A stretch of DNA of 64,000 nt from Cryptomeria japonica (GCF_030272615.1 NC_081410.1:506749942-506813941), one strand, 5' to 3'. Positions 11,427 to 25,600 are shown, counted from the stretch's first letter. A program made the numbers and translations. Notes: generated from the sequence alone by a model not told the origin.

Positions 11427-12857
11427 GTCAACAAGTCAATATCAACAAAGGCAGCTTGAAATTCAAAAACAAAAGTTGCAACACACACAAAGCCAAATTT
11501 TAAACATGTCAGACCAATTCAACCAACACCTAATCCAAAATCAAAATATAACACCAAATCACTTTCAAACAAGTCCAAAATCAAAACCCAAACATGCCAA
11601 AACCTCACAAGGATTCAAATTCTTCTCCAGTGAAAGGTAGCTATATTACAAAACTCTTAAAGAGAATCCTAAGTGATTTTTCTGAGAAAGATCAAAATCA
11701 TGCACCTTTGTCTAGCAATGGCTCACTCTCGCATAAATAAATTGACTTTCTAGTGGCCTCTATTCCTATACCTTTTTAAGCTTCACAAGAACCTCCCATA
11801 TTATATCCTAATGTTTCACAAGGTCAATTTCCACCATTTCCTCCAAATGATACATCAAATAGTGCATCCTCCCAAGGGTTGTTTGCAACAGAAATACATG
11901 CTAATCTATGTCTTTATACAAATCCCTTGTACTATTTGGAAATGAAAGATTTAATGCCACCAGATGCTTCTCTTTTAGAGAGTCCCATTCAAATTCCATC
12001 TCCCTCATGCCAAAGAATTGATCCCTTGCCCTAATCCCCCATGCATATCCAAAGTTCAGCCCTCTGTCAAGAGGATAATTAAAAGCATGAAGAAATGAGT
12101 CCTAAAACAAATCAAGATCAAGACCCTGAAACCTTATTATTCCATCTAATTGATGACTAGAATCCCATCTTCCTAGACACTCATGATGATTCCCCTATTC
12201 CTATCCATTATATCCTAGAACACAACACTTTTTCGAGTCCCACTAACATTACACTCCCTGAGCAAGATCAAGATATCCCAGTCCATCCTGTTGCAAATGA
12301 TCCCCATCATGAACAAAATGTCCTTTCAAATCCCATTGACATTCCACTCCCTGAGAAAGGTCAAGATGTCCCTTCCATTCTTCCCAACTATCCCATTTAA
12401 AGTAAAGAGCAAAGAACCTTTAAACAGATCCAATGATCTTCATCCTTGTCAAGATCAAAGTATCCTTTCACCTTCATATCCACCACAAGACTTTATCATC
12501 CCTCTAGATCCTCCACAAGATTCTTTTGTTCCTCCTTCTCTATGTTGTAATCCTCCATGTACACTACAAGATCTCATTTCTTTTGATGATCTTATTATTT
12601 CTCCCATTCTATTTCATGAAGATTTTATCATTGATCCCCCTCATGATGATGATTCCCCTCATGATCCTAACATGTTGGCGCAAGATGTTCATGAACCCCC
12701 CACATGCACAATGGGTTCTTCCACTTTGGTCCAATTTGATCCAGTTCATGATCCTATCATTCCCATCATATCATGTCCACCTCATAATGGACTCGCATCT
12801 TCTTCCCACAACAAAGAGTATCCTACGAGTCCAAATATTCATAAGGAAAAGGGGTAG
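11404..12857 (+). pseudogene. Broken Gln- then Pro/Asp/His-rich ORF of the large element
   Basis: Successive plus-strand frames stay protein-like with several stops and at least one frame change. First comes a Gln-rich segment (YQQQYQSTSQYQQRQLEIQ). A Ser/Pro-rich stretch follows, and the longest clean piece is 12291-12857. That piece is dominated by Pro, Asp, His and Ser (PPQDFIIPLDPPQDSFVPPS, FIIDPPHDDDSPHDP) and has no recognised domain, signal peptide or membrane helix. Codon-level bias toward PP and HD pairs suggests a once-translated, low-complexity protein rather than chance. It takes the place where pol would be in an autonomous element. I cannot name a family. Confidence 0.35.
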
Positions 12858-15800
12858 ACCTTCATGAGCAAAAACCTCTCCATATCAAAGAAAATCTTAA
12901 TGGTCATGGCATCAACGACATTCCTCAAGGCGTTGGTATCCCTACTAAAGAAAAATCTAAATGTGTACCTATCCCTTCATTTCTTCCATCCATTTTAGGT
13001 CCTTATATCCCCCCTCTCGCTATGAATGATCAACAAAGGCACACATCTTTGGCCACCCTTCACCCATCCAAATGACCTCCATTTCATTCCTTTCCATTCA
13101 TACATCCCTTTCCCCCTCCAAGAAATTTGAATGCCAAGTATAAAATTCATAAGTCTAGAAATCCACATATAGTTAAGGATGAACATGTCAAAACAAATTA
13201 AAATATGATTTAAAAAGAAAAAGAAATTTCCAAAGAATACAAAGGCTAATTTATCATAAAGAAAAGTCAAAATATATATGGTTTCCTAAAGCACTTGTGC
13301 AAGCAATATGTTCCAAAGAACCACAAAAGCATGAAAAATTAAAAAACAATATGGATTCCTAAGCAGCTCTTTCAAGCACAACAATCTAAAGAATCAACCA
13401 ACTTGGCATCTAAAATTATTATTCCTCCATCCAAACCTTTCAAAGATATTCCCCCATCACCTCCTTCATCCATTTTGGGTCTTTATGTCCCGAAATCCAT
13501 AGATATTCCTCCATCAAAATCTCAAATTATGAGATCCACTTTTCCTCCATCAATCCACCACCCCTCAAGGTGTGTGTCGATGTTGATGTTGCCAATATTT
13601 CCATATGATCATGCACAATTATTCCAATACCTTGTCCATTATCCAATGCGAATTTTCCATCCTTTTGTCCCTTTGATCAAATCTTTTACATAAATCCTTA
13701 CCTTAGTCCCGTCTCATATTCATGTCATTATCCTATCGACGTGTTTGAGAAAAATTTTAATAGTCATGGTCCATTTTTCAAGGCTACTATCTAAAAAATG
13801 AGATGCTTGAGTCCTTTCATCCCCAATAATGTGTCCATTTTCTTCCAAAAAGTCAAAAAGTAAAAAAAATGCATAAAATTTTGAATAAAAGTTTTAAAAA
13901 ACACAAAAAAAGGAGAAACAAAAGAGAAATTGAAAAAAAAAAAGAGTAAAGAAAAATAATTCATCCACTGGTGAAAACCTCATAAACAAGCACCTTGGGC
14001 AAGTACCATGATAAAAATCCTGGCAAACATGTGTCATGTGCAATCTATGAACTTCTTATACACCATACTTGGGGGCAGGTTCCATTTATTTTATCCTATC
14101 ATATCTTATTGCCCTTCATCCTTCATTATCCCATCCTATCCTATCGTACCCCTTTCATATACTCTATTATCCTATTGTACCTCTGTCATACCCTCCATTA
14201 TCCTATCGTCCCTCATGTCCATATTCCACTTTCCATCTTTAATCTTGACAAGGTTGCGAATCTTCATCAACATCATGCATCCTATTCGTAGCTTTCAGTC
14301 TATCATGAATTTTGGTCTTTATCCATTGGCTTATTCCTTTTGTCCATATTCCTTGACTTATTACAACCTTCTGCCACTATCTCTTAGCCTATCGTAGCCT
14401 TCAGTCTATGTCCCTTGTCCATTCTTGGTCCTGCTTATCCCATCCATATCCTGTTACTGTCCATATACTCTTTTCCATCCCTTGATCTTGATCTGACATA
14501 AGGATGTAGAATGATAAACACAATTTCAAAAACCTCTTGACATGTCCCTCATGCCATGTCATCGCTTTACATTGTCATATCCAGTCTGTTATCCCATTGC
14601 ACAATTATCCTTGAGAATTGAATCCATATGGTTTCCATAATAAATGGCCTTTTTCTTCCCTCTATACACCAACATTTCAGCAAGCTTCTTTATCCATTCC
14701 TCATATTCCTTACCTTGCTAGACACTAGGGAAAAATGACCTGAAATAATCACTAAAAAATGCAAAATGTCCACAAATAATCCAAAATAATTGTAAAATAT
14801 CCTGAAATAATCCAAAAACATCATACAATGTCCTAAAAAAAGCACAAAAAATAAAAAAATCTTGAACAATCCTAAAAATTGGAAAACATAAAAAATCCAT
14901 AAGAAAATGCTTTTGTTTCATTTCGCCAATAAACTGTCTATTTTGTACATAGACAAACATTTGCATGGACATCAAACAAATAACACATTACAACACTATG
15001 CTTCACAAAATCATGTATTAGCAGATGAACTATTCAACCAACCAAGCATTCAATCTGATCAACTTGTCGTATCAATAAATCAATATCAATATCATCAATC
15101 CTTTATCAAAATTATCATGGGTCTTCTATAGGGTGTGGTATACTCAAAAATAGACTATATCCTATCTTAGACAGGTTACTCCATTCCCTAAAACCAGACA
15201 ACATGATCGTCCTATCACCAAAACATTATCAACTTTGACAACGAAGATCAGAATGGTTGTTTGACTTGTTTGAATTTGTGCATCTCATTTTTTATTGATT
15301 TATCTTTGACCATGTTCCTATGCTACTCGATGATGTGACTGAGTGATTTATAGTGGTCGGGATGGCTCATGGTAATTTTTGTTTTTATCTTTTTGTTTGT
15401 AGGGTGTTTCATAACATTTTGGGGCAAGTATGTCTTGGGTGTCTGTGTTGGCACGTTCATGTTGTGAATGTCGCACATACCTCAACCTTTGATGCACATA
15501 ATGACATAGGATAGTTGAACCATTCCTCATCTTCAATGTGTTTGTCTTACGCAAAGGGATCACATTATTGCCCTGGCCTTCATTTCCATGGTGTATTGCA
15601 TCTGTTTTTCCATATCAAATAAAGGTTATCACCTACTATTAGCATTTGTGAAAGAAAGATTTCATCACACTAATCATTCTTCACTTCTCATTTGAATTTC
15701 TTCTATCCCATCAATCATTCTATCTATTCATCAAATCAATCATTATCATGCTCTCTATTATATTTGATCAATCGAGAATTTTTTCATTTGATATCAATCG

Positions 15801-16005
15801 CCCCTTTTCCTACAATCAATTAAGATTCTTCACTTCTTACTAACATTTTTCTCTTTCATCTAACATTATTCTCTTCTTTTGAGAGATCTTTCATTTCTTT
15901 CATACATAAACTATCTCTCGAGGGGCCATCTTACCTCCATCCTGTCATCTACTGGGGCATGATTTCTCAAATTTTTCTTTGAAACAACGCTAAAAATCGT
16001 ATTGT
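12858..16005. other. Non-coding internal region of the large element
   Basis: No pol motif on either strand. The stretch includes an A-rich block (13860-13960), a CT-rich block of short repeats (14080-14230) and a CATCAATCATT-rich block (15650-15800). The open frames within are Ile/Pro/Tyr-rich by-products of these repeats. Confidence 0.6.
14090..14225. repeat. Short tandem array TATCCTATCGTACC-like
   Basis: Units such as ATCCTATCGTACCCCT, TATCCTATTGTACCTCT and TATCCTATCGTCCCTC follow each other with small changes. Simple repeat expansion inside the large element. Confidence 0.65.
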
Positions 16006-16022
16006 CTCAAAGAGGGGCAAAA
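16006..16022 (+). other. Polypurine tract of the large element
   Basis: AAAGAGGGGCAAAA lies directly before the 3' LTR start TATAGACACC and sets the orientation. A reverse-complement relative lies at 30246-30263. Confidence 0.7.
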
Positions 16023-16723
16023 TATAGACACCTAATTTTGGTCAGGTCATTATTTTTCATCATACATCCTAGGACACTAATAAATTAATTATTTACCCCT
16101 TATTCTAATATTTTGTCTCAATAATTAAATAAATTCAATTTATTTGATTAACTAATTCTTAAATATGAATAGTAAATTAATAAATTTATCATATTTATAT
16201 TCTCATATGCAGATAATTAATGAATTTTATTTATTGATTATCCCATATTTATCTTTTCAACTTGTTAATTTGGAAAAATGTGAGGATAATCAATTTATTT
16301 ATTTATTAAATCTCTATATTATCTTCCTTGATTTGATTCCAGATTTCTTTCATTTTTTCTTTGTCTCCTAATAGAAACTTAACTGTGTGTTTAATCCTAG
16401 CTGTTGATTTTTCTTGTCTTCATATTAATCTCGTTCATTGATTCAAAGTCCTCTTTTCTATAAATTAAGCTCTTATTTCTCATTTTTAGCAACCACATTT
16501 TTTGAGTATCCTTACGTTGTCAATTTTGTTTGCAAATCTTGCTTTGACTTGGAATTGTAATTTGTAGGTGAGATCCACAACATATTTCAAGGAGAAAGAG
16601 AAACAATGGAGGTCAATTGAAGGAGATTGTATTTGGTTTGCATTTCTTGTTTATATCTTATCTTCAATTCATTCATTGAATGTATTAGGATCCATTTCAT
16701 TGCAGTTTATCTTTTGTGGTTAG
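16023..16723 (+). repeat. 3' LTR of the large element, first part
   Basis: It matches 7090-7800 by eye. Its homology to the 5' LTR stops at TTGTGGTTAG and resumes at 29267, which shows that 16724-29266 is an insertion. Confidence 0.9.
16719..16723. repeat. Left target site duplication GTTAG
   Basis: Pairs with 29267-29271; together they bracket the TG...CA insertion. Confidence 0.75.
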
Positions 16724-16966
16724 TGTTACCTATTTTCGCTAACTATCTCAACTAGGTAGAGATTTTATATTTTTACAAACAAAAATGAATATTTTATCTC
16801 TATTTTATCACATTCATGAACATTTAAAAGGAAAGAACATAAAGATTACACTATCACATCTCATTATGCAGATGCATATGATATAGAAAAAGTCTACCAT
16901 TTTTTGAAAAAAGTAATCTTTATTAGTATAAATGTACAATATCTCACACAAGACATGAGACTAACT

Positions 16967-17484
16967 GGGGCATTGTTTGGCATGCTAGGCTTAACTCATG
17001 TGGGAGCTACATTTTACTCCATATATGTAAAATTACTATATATTTACAAATGCAAAACATAAATGTAAAATTCACATATGGAAGGGTGACTAGTCATTGG
17101 CTGAATGATAAGTCCTCTCTGAGAGGCTTTGTGTCACCCAACTTGCATCTAGTTGTCGCTTCCTTGATACCCTTGAGTACATGCATCTAAGAGAAACAAT
17201 GTGTTATAGAAATTAAGGTCATCATTTATTATATGTACATGTACCTACAAACACATAATCCATCCCTCGTGTGCATCATAACATCTAGCATGTCATATAA
17301 ATCCAAGGAAGGAAATATCAGATCAAATCATCATGAAGAAATCATCATATGCTCATGTTTTATCTAACTTCTTTGTTCAGTGTGCAGATATAGGAAAAGT
17401 AATGTTTTGATTTATCAAATTATAGCATGTGGAGTAAAATGTAGCTCCCACACAAGTTAAGCCTAGCATGCCAAACAATGCCCC
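16967..17484. repeat. Foldback element with 58-bp inverted arms
   Basis: The left arm (16967-17024), starting GGGGCATTGTTTGGCATG, is repeated in reverse complement at 17427-17484, ending CATGCCAAACAATGCCCC. By eye there are about three mismatches. The 400-bp centre is non-coding. The GGG..TGTTTGG start recalls PIF/Harbinger-type MITE ends, but no clear target duplication is seen. The inner part of the arm recurs at about 33949-34030, so this is a dispersed repeat family. Confidence 0.65.
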
Positions 17485-20400
17485 AATCAAAAGGCAGTGA
17501 CAGTCACAGTGATAGAAAACAATACACAACCTTAGGGTATCGTGAGCATGGTGGAAAATAAGATATCTTTGAAAAATCAAATAAGTATTAAATCTTCAAC
17601 TGCAGCCACCAATCTCAGCTAGTGATTGAGGGGTAGTGATATCATTATATAAAGTGTTGCACATTCAAAGAATAAAATCAATATCCATAGAGATATATAA
17701 GACTGAGAACAAATATTTTTATGGCAGAATACAAAGCAATTGAAGATAATGAACTCAATGCAATATGCTACATAAACAATGAATAAAATAATGCTCATTC
17801 AATGGAGATAGGGTTTTCTTACACCATATTATATTAGCTTGCTCATGATTCTTTGAGAGAAGAGATATACACAAGCTAGTAGTAGTTCATAAGGTCAAAA
17901 CACAAACCATCATGCTATAATGAAGTGCTATAGTCATGAGAGATCACAGGTCAATGAACAATGATAGTCATGGCATTAATTAAAGCCTATATGGTAGCAA
18001 CGTCAATGAGACAGCATAGAGACAGTCATCCAAGATTTGTCATGGTTAAAAAGCAACAACACAACATAGGTAGATAGCTCTCAAATGGTCATGCAAATCA
18101 AAGCAATCACAAGGGCACTATTAGAGCACCATAGCTTGAATAATGGACAAAGTTCAGGCATCAAAAAATCCCTCTGTAACATTATGATTTGTGAAGGGAA
18201 CATTGAAGCAACCATTAGGAAACCTTTACCATAGTTATTTTGCAGCTATAGAAATAAGAAAAAAATCTAATATTCTTGATGGCAAAACTTTTTATGAGAA
18301 GACAGAGATCAAGACTGAGAACAAGGTCTGAAACCAATAAATGCAAGTGTGCAGCCAACATAAAGGTCTAATCATAGTGAGAATGTGAGGGAGAGTCATT
18401 ATGCCAAAGCCAAAACAAATTTTAGTTATCAAATTCAGTGGAAAAGTTTAGAATTATGAAGAGCTTTATCATCAAGAGCCCTTACCATTATGAAAGAACA
18501 ATGATGGCAAATTGGTCATGTAAGTACAATCATTTTAAGTAATTGAAGGATTGTTTGTAGTTTGAGATCTCATCAAGCTCCCAATAAAGACTTTGAGTTT
18601 GCATTCATGGATAATAACCAAAAGCTAAATTTTGTGGCATTCATTCAAAGGGCACACCAATCTAGATGATAGAGAAGTTAGCAATCTTTGTACAGAGATC
18701 AACCTTAAATGTCATTTAATTTTTAGAAGAGAAGGTCTAGACAACATAAGGAAAAGGCTACATTACAAAGACAACCAAAGCACTTTTATTCAAAGAAAAT
18801 AATAAGTGATTAAAGAGCTTTAGAGGTAGAATTTTTAGTCTTCACAGTCACTATTTAGAGGGGAGGAAATACTAGCTACAACCATCCAAAGAATAGTGAG
18901 ATATAAAGCCTATATGCCATAAAGATATCATTAATTGCACATTCTTGATGGAAGTCAGTGATGCTTGATTTTCTTACACATCATGTGTATATTATAGTGG
19001 TAAGGAGTGAAGGCACAATCAAGTTTTTTGAAAGCATAGAGAGATCAGTCAAGATTAGTTTTATGTTATTAAACCTTGTAGGGTCACACACCTAAACAAA
19101 AGTCTCAGACCCCACTCATATAGAGCAGCATCAAAGACAATCATAGTCATGCAATTTGATTATGCCAAGCAACTAAATCATAGAGATAAAGCATCATTAT
19201 GTTTTAGATTAGCTAAAATAGATCATACTTAAGAGACATTCACTATAACAACACTATTTGTGGATACAATGCACATTCAAAGGCCTCAGACTAGATAATG
19301 ATGATATTGTTGTGGTAGAGATGTAAAATGATGACAATACCCTTAGAATCTATGAAAGGAGGTAGGATAGCCCCTATTGTTTCATGAGATTATGAGCAAT
19401 TTTAGACAGTCACTGTTATTTGAATTAAAAGGTAGCTTGAATATTTGAAACTCAAGGTCAACATGTAGTTCATGGATATCATGTAGGTACAATCCTCAAT
19501 AGGGGTTATTGACACTGTAAATGAGGCCAAGACAATATCCACATCAAAGAAAGACATTTGTGAGTTTGATTAGTTCAAGGGTTAGTCTTTGTCAAAATAG
19601 TCCCATCTTTTGAGGGAAAGGAATAGTCTTTATGAAGGAATAACAGTGTGATGTCTAGAGAAAAAGATCAAGAAAGTAATGATGTCACAATCAATAGAGT
19701 AGAACTAAGTGCAACACACAGTGTTTGTTGATAAACAATAGTCACGGTACAAAAAAATCAGTCAACAAACAACCCTCAAAGGATTCATAATCACTAAAGA
19801 ATAGTTACTAGACAAAGCTGGAAGGTATTTTGAAATTCAATCTTGCCAATGCATATAAAAATAGGAGTTATAAGTACAGTTATGTGGTGATGAAGTGATG
19901 TGAAGGTAATACAGACTTTTACAAGGAGTATACATTAGATTACACTTCTAAGACAAAATACCTTATCACAAATGATTTCCATATGAACAATAAGGTAGGG
20001 TTGTTTGTAAGAGTCATATGCTTAAAGTATATCACATAAGCAATCTCAAGTCATTGCCCAAATAGTTAGCTATTATCATGCAGCCAAAGGTCAAGATTAG
20101 AGATTTAGTCATCACTATGACAAGAAAAGGGTCTTATACATAGTGTGTGCAGTTGTAGAGAGAATTTATACAAATAATGATAGCCCACATCATGCATTTG
20201 CAGTCACAAAAAAATAAACAATGAGTCAAAACCATTAACAATTAGCAGCCTTCAAGGATTGTAATAGTCATCAAAGATAAGATAGTGTTCTCGAGCTCAG
20301 AAATAATGAATAGAAACTACATGTCATTATCAAAGAGACACTATTATAAATAGTCCAAGACTCATAAAATAAAATGAGCAAGAACAGTCACAGGGAAAGA

Positions 20401-21127
20401 GAAAGGAAAAGATATGTTTTAGAATACTTCATAGAGCATAAATATAATAGGAGGCAAGCTTACCTCATAGTTTCCCTACAGGAATATCCTGTAAATTATC
20501 ATAATAGTAGCTGAAGATGTCTTCAAGCTTCAAAACCCTAGGGTTTTTAATGGTGGCCACAGTAGAAGCACCAAAAGAAGATGAATGATATAAGAAAATG
20601 GCAGAGGTTGCATCTAAAAAGCTTTCATAAGCTTTAAGAATGGAGAGAGTTTCCTGAATCTGCATTTAATTCAAATTTACCTTAACTGAGACCTCCAAAA
20701 AAATTGTAAATAATTGCCATTGGTTCTCTTTCATGGTGGCTTGAGTTGCTTTCTTAGCTCAAACCCTATTGTTTCCAGCATAGTGGTCGCCTTGCAAAAT
20801 AAAAGATTCAAATGAAGAATGATAGAATGTTTGATCATCCTTCACTTTTGATTTTAGGGTTAGGAACCCTAAGGAATCCCGATAAGCACAAAAGATCTTT
20901 TCTTTTATTAAAAGCTTTATTCTCATTTTCATGTCATGGTTCCCCTTCCTTTTTGTAATTTATGCAATTGTTTAATAAACACTTATTTCATTTAGTTAAT
21001 AAGCTTTTAGGGGTTCCTTTGTAAACTCCTTTGCATTTTTGCAAGCTTGTAAATCTTTTTTAAAGTTGTGATTATAAATTATTTTAAATAAAAGATATTT
21101 TTGGAGGAAAAGTAGAGTTTGAGTTGT
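17485..21127. other. Non-coding part of the 12.5 kb insertion
   Basis: A long A-rich stretch has recurring short words (AGTCATCA, ATAGTCATG, CACAGTCA) and no open frame of note on either strand. It ends at the left LTR of the minus-strand copia element. I see nothing else in it. Confidence 0.5.
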
Positions 21128-22362
21128 TGGCAACAACAATGAAAAAAACTGAGAGGGGGGGGGGGGTGAATCAATTTTCACCAGATCTACAAACTTAATC
21201 ATAAACATAAATCTGATAAATTGCAGCAATAATTAAATCAAAAGCACAACACACAACACCAAGATATTGACGTGGAAAACCCAGTTAAGGAAAGAACCAC
21301 GGTGGGAACCTACCCATAGTAAGATGATACTCTGCAATAGTATGTGAAAATATTACAATGGGGAATGCACATAAATTCAGGCACACTACCTAGAGCTCAC
21401 TGCTCAAATATAATGACCTGGGAGGCTACAACCCTTAGGGAAGTCTCACTGACTTACAACAATATTTTGACTACAATCCATAAGAAATGCACTGAAAGAA
21501 TAGCATCTCCAAATGCTTGATTACAGTTCTAGTTAAGCACAAATGTCTGCTCTGCAATGCTAATCTCTGCTCAATCATAATGTTGAAGGATGAATCACTT
21601 GTTCATACATATACAACTCTTGAATAATGTAGACACAACCTCAATACCTAAGTTACATGAATATATCACCTATTTATACAAATCATCAACCTTGACAAAA
21701 AGGTCAGCTAAACCCTCAACTCACAATTTACAAAACTACATCACATGATACAAAGATTGACCACCAAACTAATATAATGATTTACATGACATAACATGGA
21801 CCTAAATCAAATTACCAAATGCTCAACTCCACTGGAAATCACGTCAAGATCAACCGCAACATGCTACACCACTAAAAATATGCATAACATGAAAATCATC
21901 ACCGGTTCATGAAAACAACCAATAACTCATGCAATGATCAAAGCAGATCATCAAAACAAATAGGACACAATTAGGAAACACTAGCAAGCATGTTAGAATC
22001 ATCAATAATAGCTACACCAACACCACTTATCAAATCTTCATCGATCAACATCTGAGACTAAGGAACACTCAAATAGCAACAACTATCATGAAGAAAAGAT
22101 AACTTGTGGAGCACGAAATCATGAACCATCTGAAATAAAGATACACAAGACCATCCCAAACAATATCCCAAAAAATCAATACAATATCTGATCACACCGG
22201 AATATACTAGAGGAAATACTAAACTGTGCAAATCACTGATAAGACAAACAAATTGCAAAACCAAATCATAAGATCTTCCCAATCTACAATCACCGGAGAA
22301 AATCAAATGAATATGTTGACATGAATGGCAACAACATATCCTAGCAACAACAATGTCCAACA
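21128..22362 (-). repeat. 3' LTR of minus-strand copia (1235 bp)
   Basis: On the plus strand it runs TGGCAACAACAATG...CAATGTCCAACA; on the element's own strand it begins TGTTGGACATTG. It contains a run of about a dozen G bases near 21155-21166 that the other LTR lacks. Confidence 0.9.
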
Positions 22363-22374
22363 ATCTCCCCCTTT
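22363..22374 (-). other. Polypurine tract of minus-strand copia
   Basis: On the minus strand AAAGGGGGAGAT abuts the LTR start TGTTGGAC. Confidence 0.8.
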
Positions 22375-22687
22375 GGCATTGATGGCAACATATAAATGTG
22401 AAAAAAAATCAATGCAAAGAAAGAATATATCTCTTGCAAACTCCCCCAAAGATCAAGACAGATAAAGCAGTTTTTCACATTATCTCTCTCCCCCTTTGAC
22501 ATCAATGACAAGGGTCCTCAAAACAGAAAACCAAACTCTCTCTCATAAATAAATCATGATTCTCTCCTCCTAAAAATAGGAAACCAAATCAATAGACTAC
22601 TCCACCAGAGGAGTAGCACCAACTCATCGATCCAGATAAAATGAATAAGACTATGAATTCCACCTGATTGATGAAACTCAATGCATC

Positions 22688-25600
22688 TTAGTTCTCATTA
22701 GAATGGGTAGATACCCCTAACTTGTCTCTCAAATAGATATATGTATCTACAAGAAAAGGCTTAGTGAAAATATCAACAATTTGTTCCTTTGTAGATACAT
22801 ACTCCAGCTTCACTTTCTCTTCACTAACTTGTTCTCTCAAGTAATGATATTTTATTGACACATGTTTAGTCTTTGAATGTTGTACTAGATTTTTTGACAT
22901 GTTTATAGCACTGGAATTATCACAATATATTACAATAGGTTCATCATAGATAACTCTGATATCCTTCAACATTTTCTTCATCCAAACTACCTAAGTGAAA
23001 TTACTAGAAGGGGCAATGTACTCAGCTTCAACAGTAGATAAGGATAGTGAATCTTGTTTCTTACTAGCCCATGAAACCACTTTCTTACCCAAAAAGAATT
23101 CTCCATTAGTAGTGCTCTTTCGGTCATCAACATCACTAGCCCAATCAGCATCTGTGTAATCACATAACATGAAATCATCATTTCTTTGGATACCACAAAC
23201 CATAATCCACTGTTCCCTTCAAGTATCTGAATATCCTCTTCATAGTAGTGACATTAATCTCTTTTGGATCAACTTGATACCTAGCACCCATGCACACATC
23301 ATGCATAATGTTTGGCCTATTCTGAGTAAGATATAGAAGTCCACCAACCATAGATCTGTACAAGTTTTGATTAGCTTTTGAAGATTCATCAATCTTAGAC
23401 AATTTACAACCAGTCACCATAGGAGTTCCAACCAGTTTGGAGTCATCCAACCAAAACTTCTTCAGTAATTCCTTCAAATATTTAGTTTGAGATATAAATA
23501 TACCTTTTCCAGTATGTGAAATTTGCAAACCTAAGAAAAAATTCATCTCACCTATCATAGACATCTCAAATTCCTTCTACATATCACAGGCAAACTTCAT
23601 GCTCAAGTCCTCATCTCCTCCAAAGATAATATCATCAACAAAGACTTCAACAATTAATATGTTATCATTCTCAATCTTAAAGTACAAATTACTATTAGCA
23701 AGACCTTTATTAAATCCCAATTTCAACAAATATTTATCTAATCTAGCATACCAGGCTCTAGGGGCTTGTTTCAATCCATAAAGAGCTTTCTTCATTTTAC
23801 ATACCATGTCTCCATCGTCTAATAGTGAAAATCCATTAGGTTTCTCAATGTAAACTTCTTCCTAAAGATCACCATTCAAAAAGGCAGATTTGACATCTAT
23901 CCGATATACGTTGAAATCTTTATAAGAAACATATGCAAGCAATAGTCTAACAGCTTCAAGTCTGGCCACCAGAGAAAAAGTATCCTCATAATCAATTCCT
24001 TCTTGTTGTGAATAGCCTTTGCAAACTAGTCTAGCTTTGTTCCTTACAACTTCACCATCTTCATTAAGTTTGTTCCTGAATACCCATTTAGTACCAATTA
24101 CATTTTTATCCTTAGGTCTACGCACAATCTCCCATGTATTATTCTTTTCAATCTGATCTAATTCTTCTTCCATAGCTCTCATCCAATTTTCATTCTTGCA
24201 AGCTTCACCAATATCTATAGGTTCAACTTTGGAAATCAAACATACTTCTTCAGCAACTAACCCTCTTCTAGTCATCACACCTTTATTTTTATCTCCAATA
24301 ATCTGATTTTTTGAATGATTCAATCTTACATAATTCAGAGTCTTCTAATTGTTTTAATTTTTAGGTTCCTGCACTTCTCCACCGACAACAGCAACATCAG
24401 GATTAACAATCTTTACTAGATCAATATGCTTTGGTTCTTTAGTCTGAATAGGCATTATAACAACATGTTGTCCATCATCATATCCACATGCTCTGATCTA
24501 TTTTCCAAAGTTCTCATCCACCCTCATATTTTCACTTTCTACAATCTTTCTCAGTCATTTATTGTAGCACCGGTAGGCTTTGCTCTTTATTGAATATCCC
24601 AAGAAAATTCCTTCATCACTTCTAGCATCAAACTTTCCTATGTCCTCGTCTCTCTTTATATAACGTTTGCTACCAAATACTCTAAAATATCTCACTATAG
24701 GAACATGACCAAACCATAGCTCATAAGGGGTCTTACTGGTATCACCTTTAATATTAGCTTCGTTGAATGTATAAATACCAGTGCTAATAACTTCTCTCTA
24801 GTAGATCTTCAGAATATTCCCTTCAATCAGCATAGTCCTTGGAGTATCTAAGACATTTGTGTTTTTCCTTTCAACAACTCCATTCTACTAAGGGATTTTA
24901 GGAGCAAATAATTGTCTTCTAATCCCATGCTTCTCACAGAATGAATTAAACTCATCGGAATAGAATTCTCCACCTCTGTTAGATCTCAAACATTTTACCT
25001 TTAATCCTAACCCAGTCTCAACTTTTTCTTTGAATATCTTGAATTTGTCCAATGCTTTTAATTTTTCCTCCAAAAAGACAACCCATATAATCTTGGAATA
25101 ATCATCAATAAGCAACATAAAATATCTATCTCCCTGCACACTTCCAACATTTGTAGGTCCACATAGGTTAGTATGCACAAGATCTAAAAATCCATCAAAT
25201 GTATACTACTTGCTCTTGAAAGAAATTCTTATTTTTTTACCCAATTGACATTCCTTACATACCAGATTAGCAGGCTTAATAATATTAGGGAGATCTCTAA
25301 CAGCTTGAATAGAACTGATCTTAATCATAGAATCAAAGTTAACATGACACATTCTCCTATGCCATAGCCAACTCTCATCAATCTGAGCAATCAAGCAACT
25401 TTTCTCACAAGCATTCAAATGAAATATATTACCTTCAGTCTTAGTTCTAGATGCAATTTCTATACTAGAGGCATTTAGGATCTTGCATTTTACATTCTTG
25501 AATTGCAAATCATAACCTTTATCAACCATTTGTCCAACACTCAAAAGATTATGCTTCAAACTTTCAACATACAAGACATCATCAGTGTTATGCTTACCAT

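Noticed and set aside
12526-12867. Hydrophobic Leu/Ile/Met-rich frame resembling a membrane protein
   Set aside because: Shadow of the Pro/Asp/His-rich frame in another phase; hydrophobicity results from CAT/CTT codons shifted by one.
14008-14397. Ile/Pro/Ser/Tyr-rich open frame of about 129 codons
   Set aside because: Produced by CT-rich short tandem repeats (TATCCTATCGTACC-like); a second frame over the same bases is just as open.
21150-21170. Run of about a dozen G bases as a possible G-quadruplex or polypurine tract
   Set aside because: The other LTR copy has a short interrupted GAGGAGGGG here, so it is slippage within one LTR; the true purine tract is at 22363-22374.
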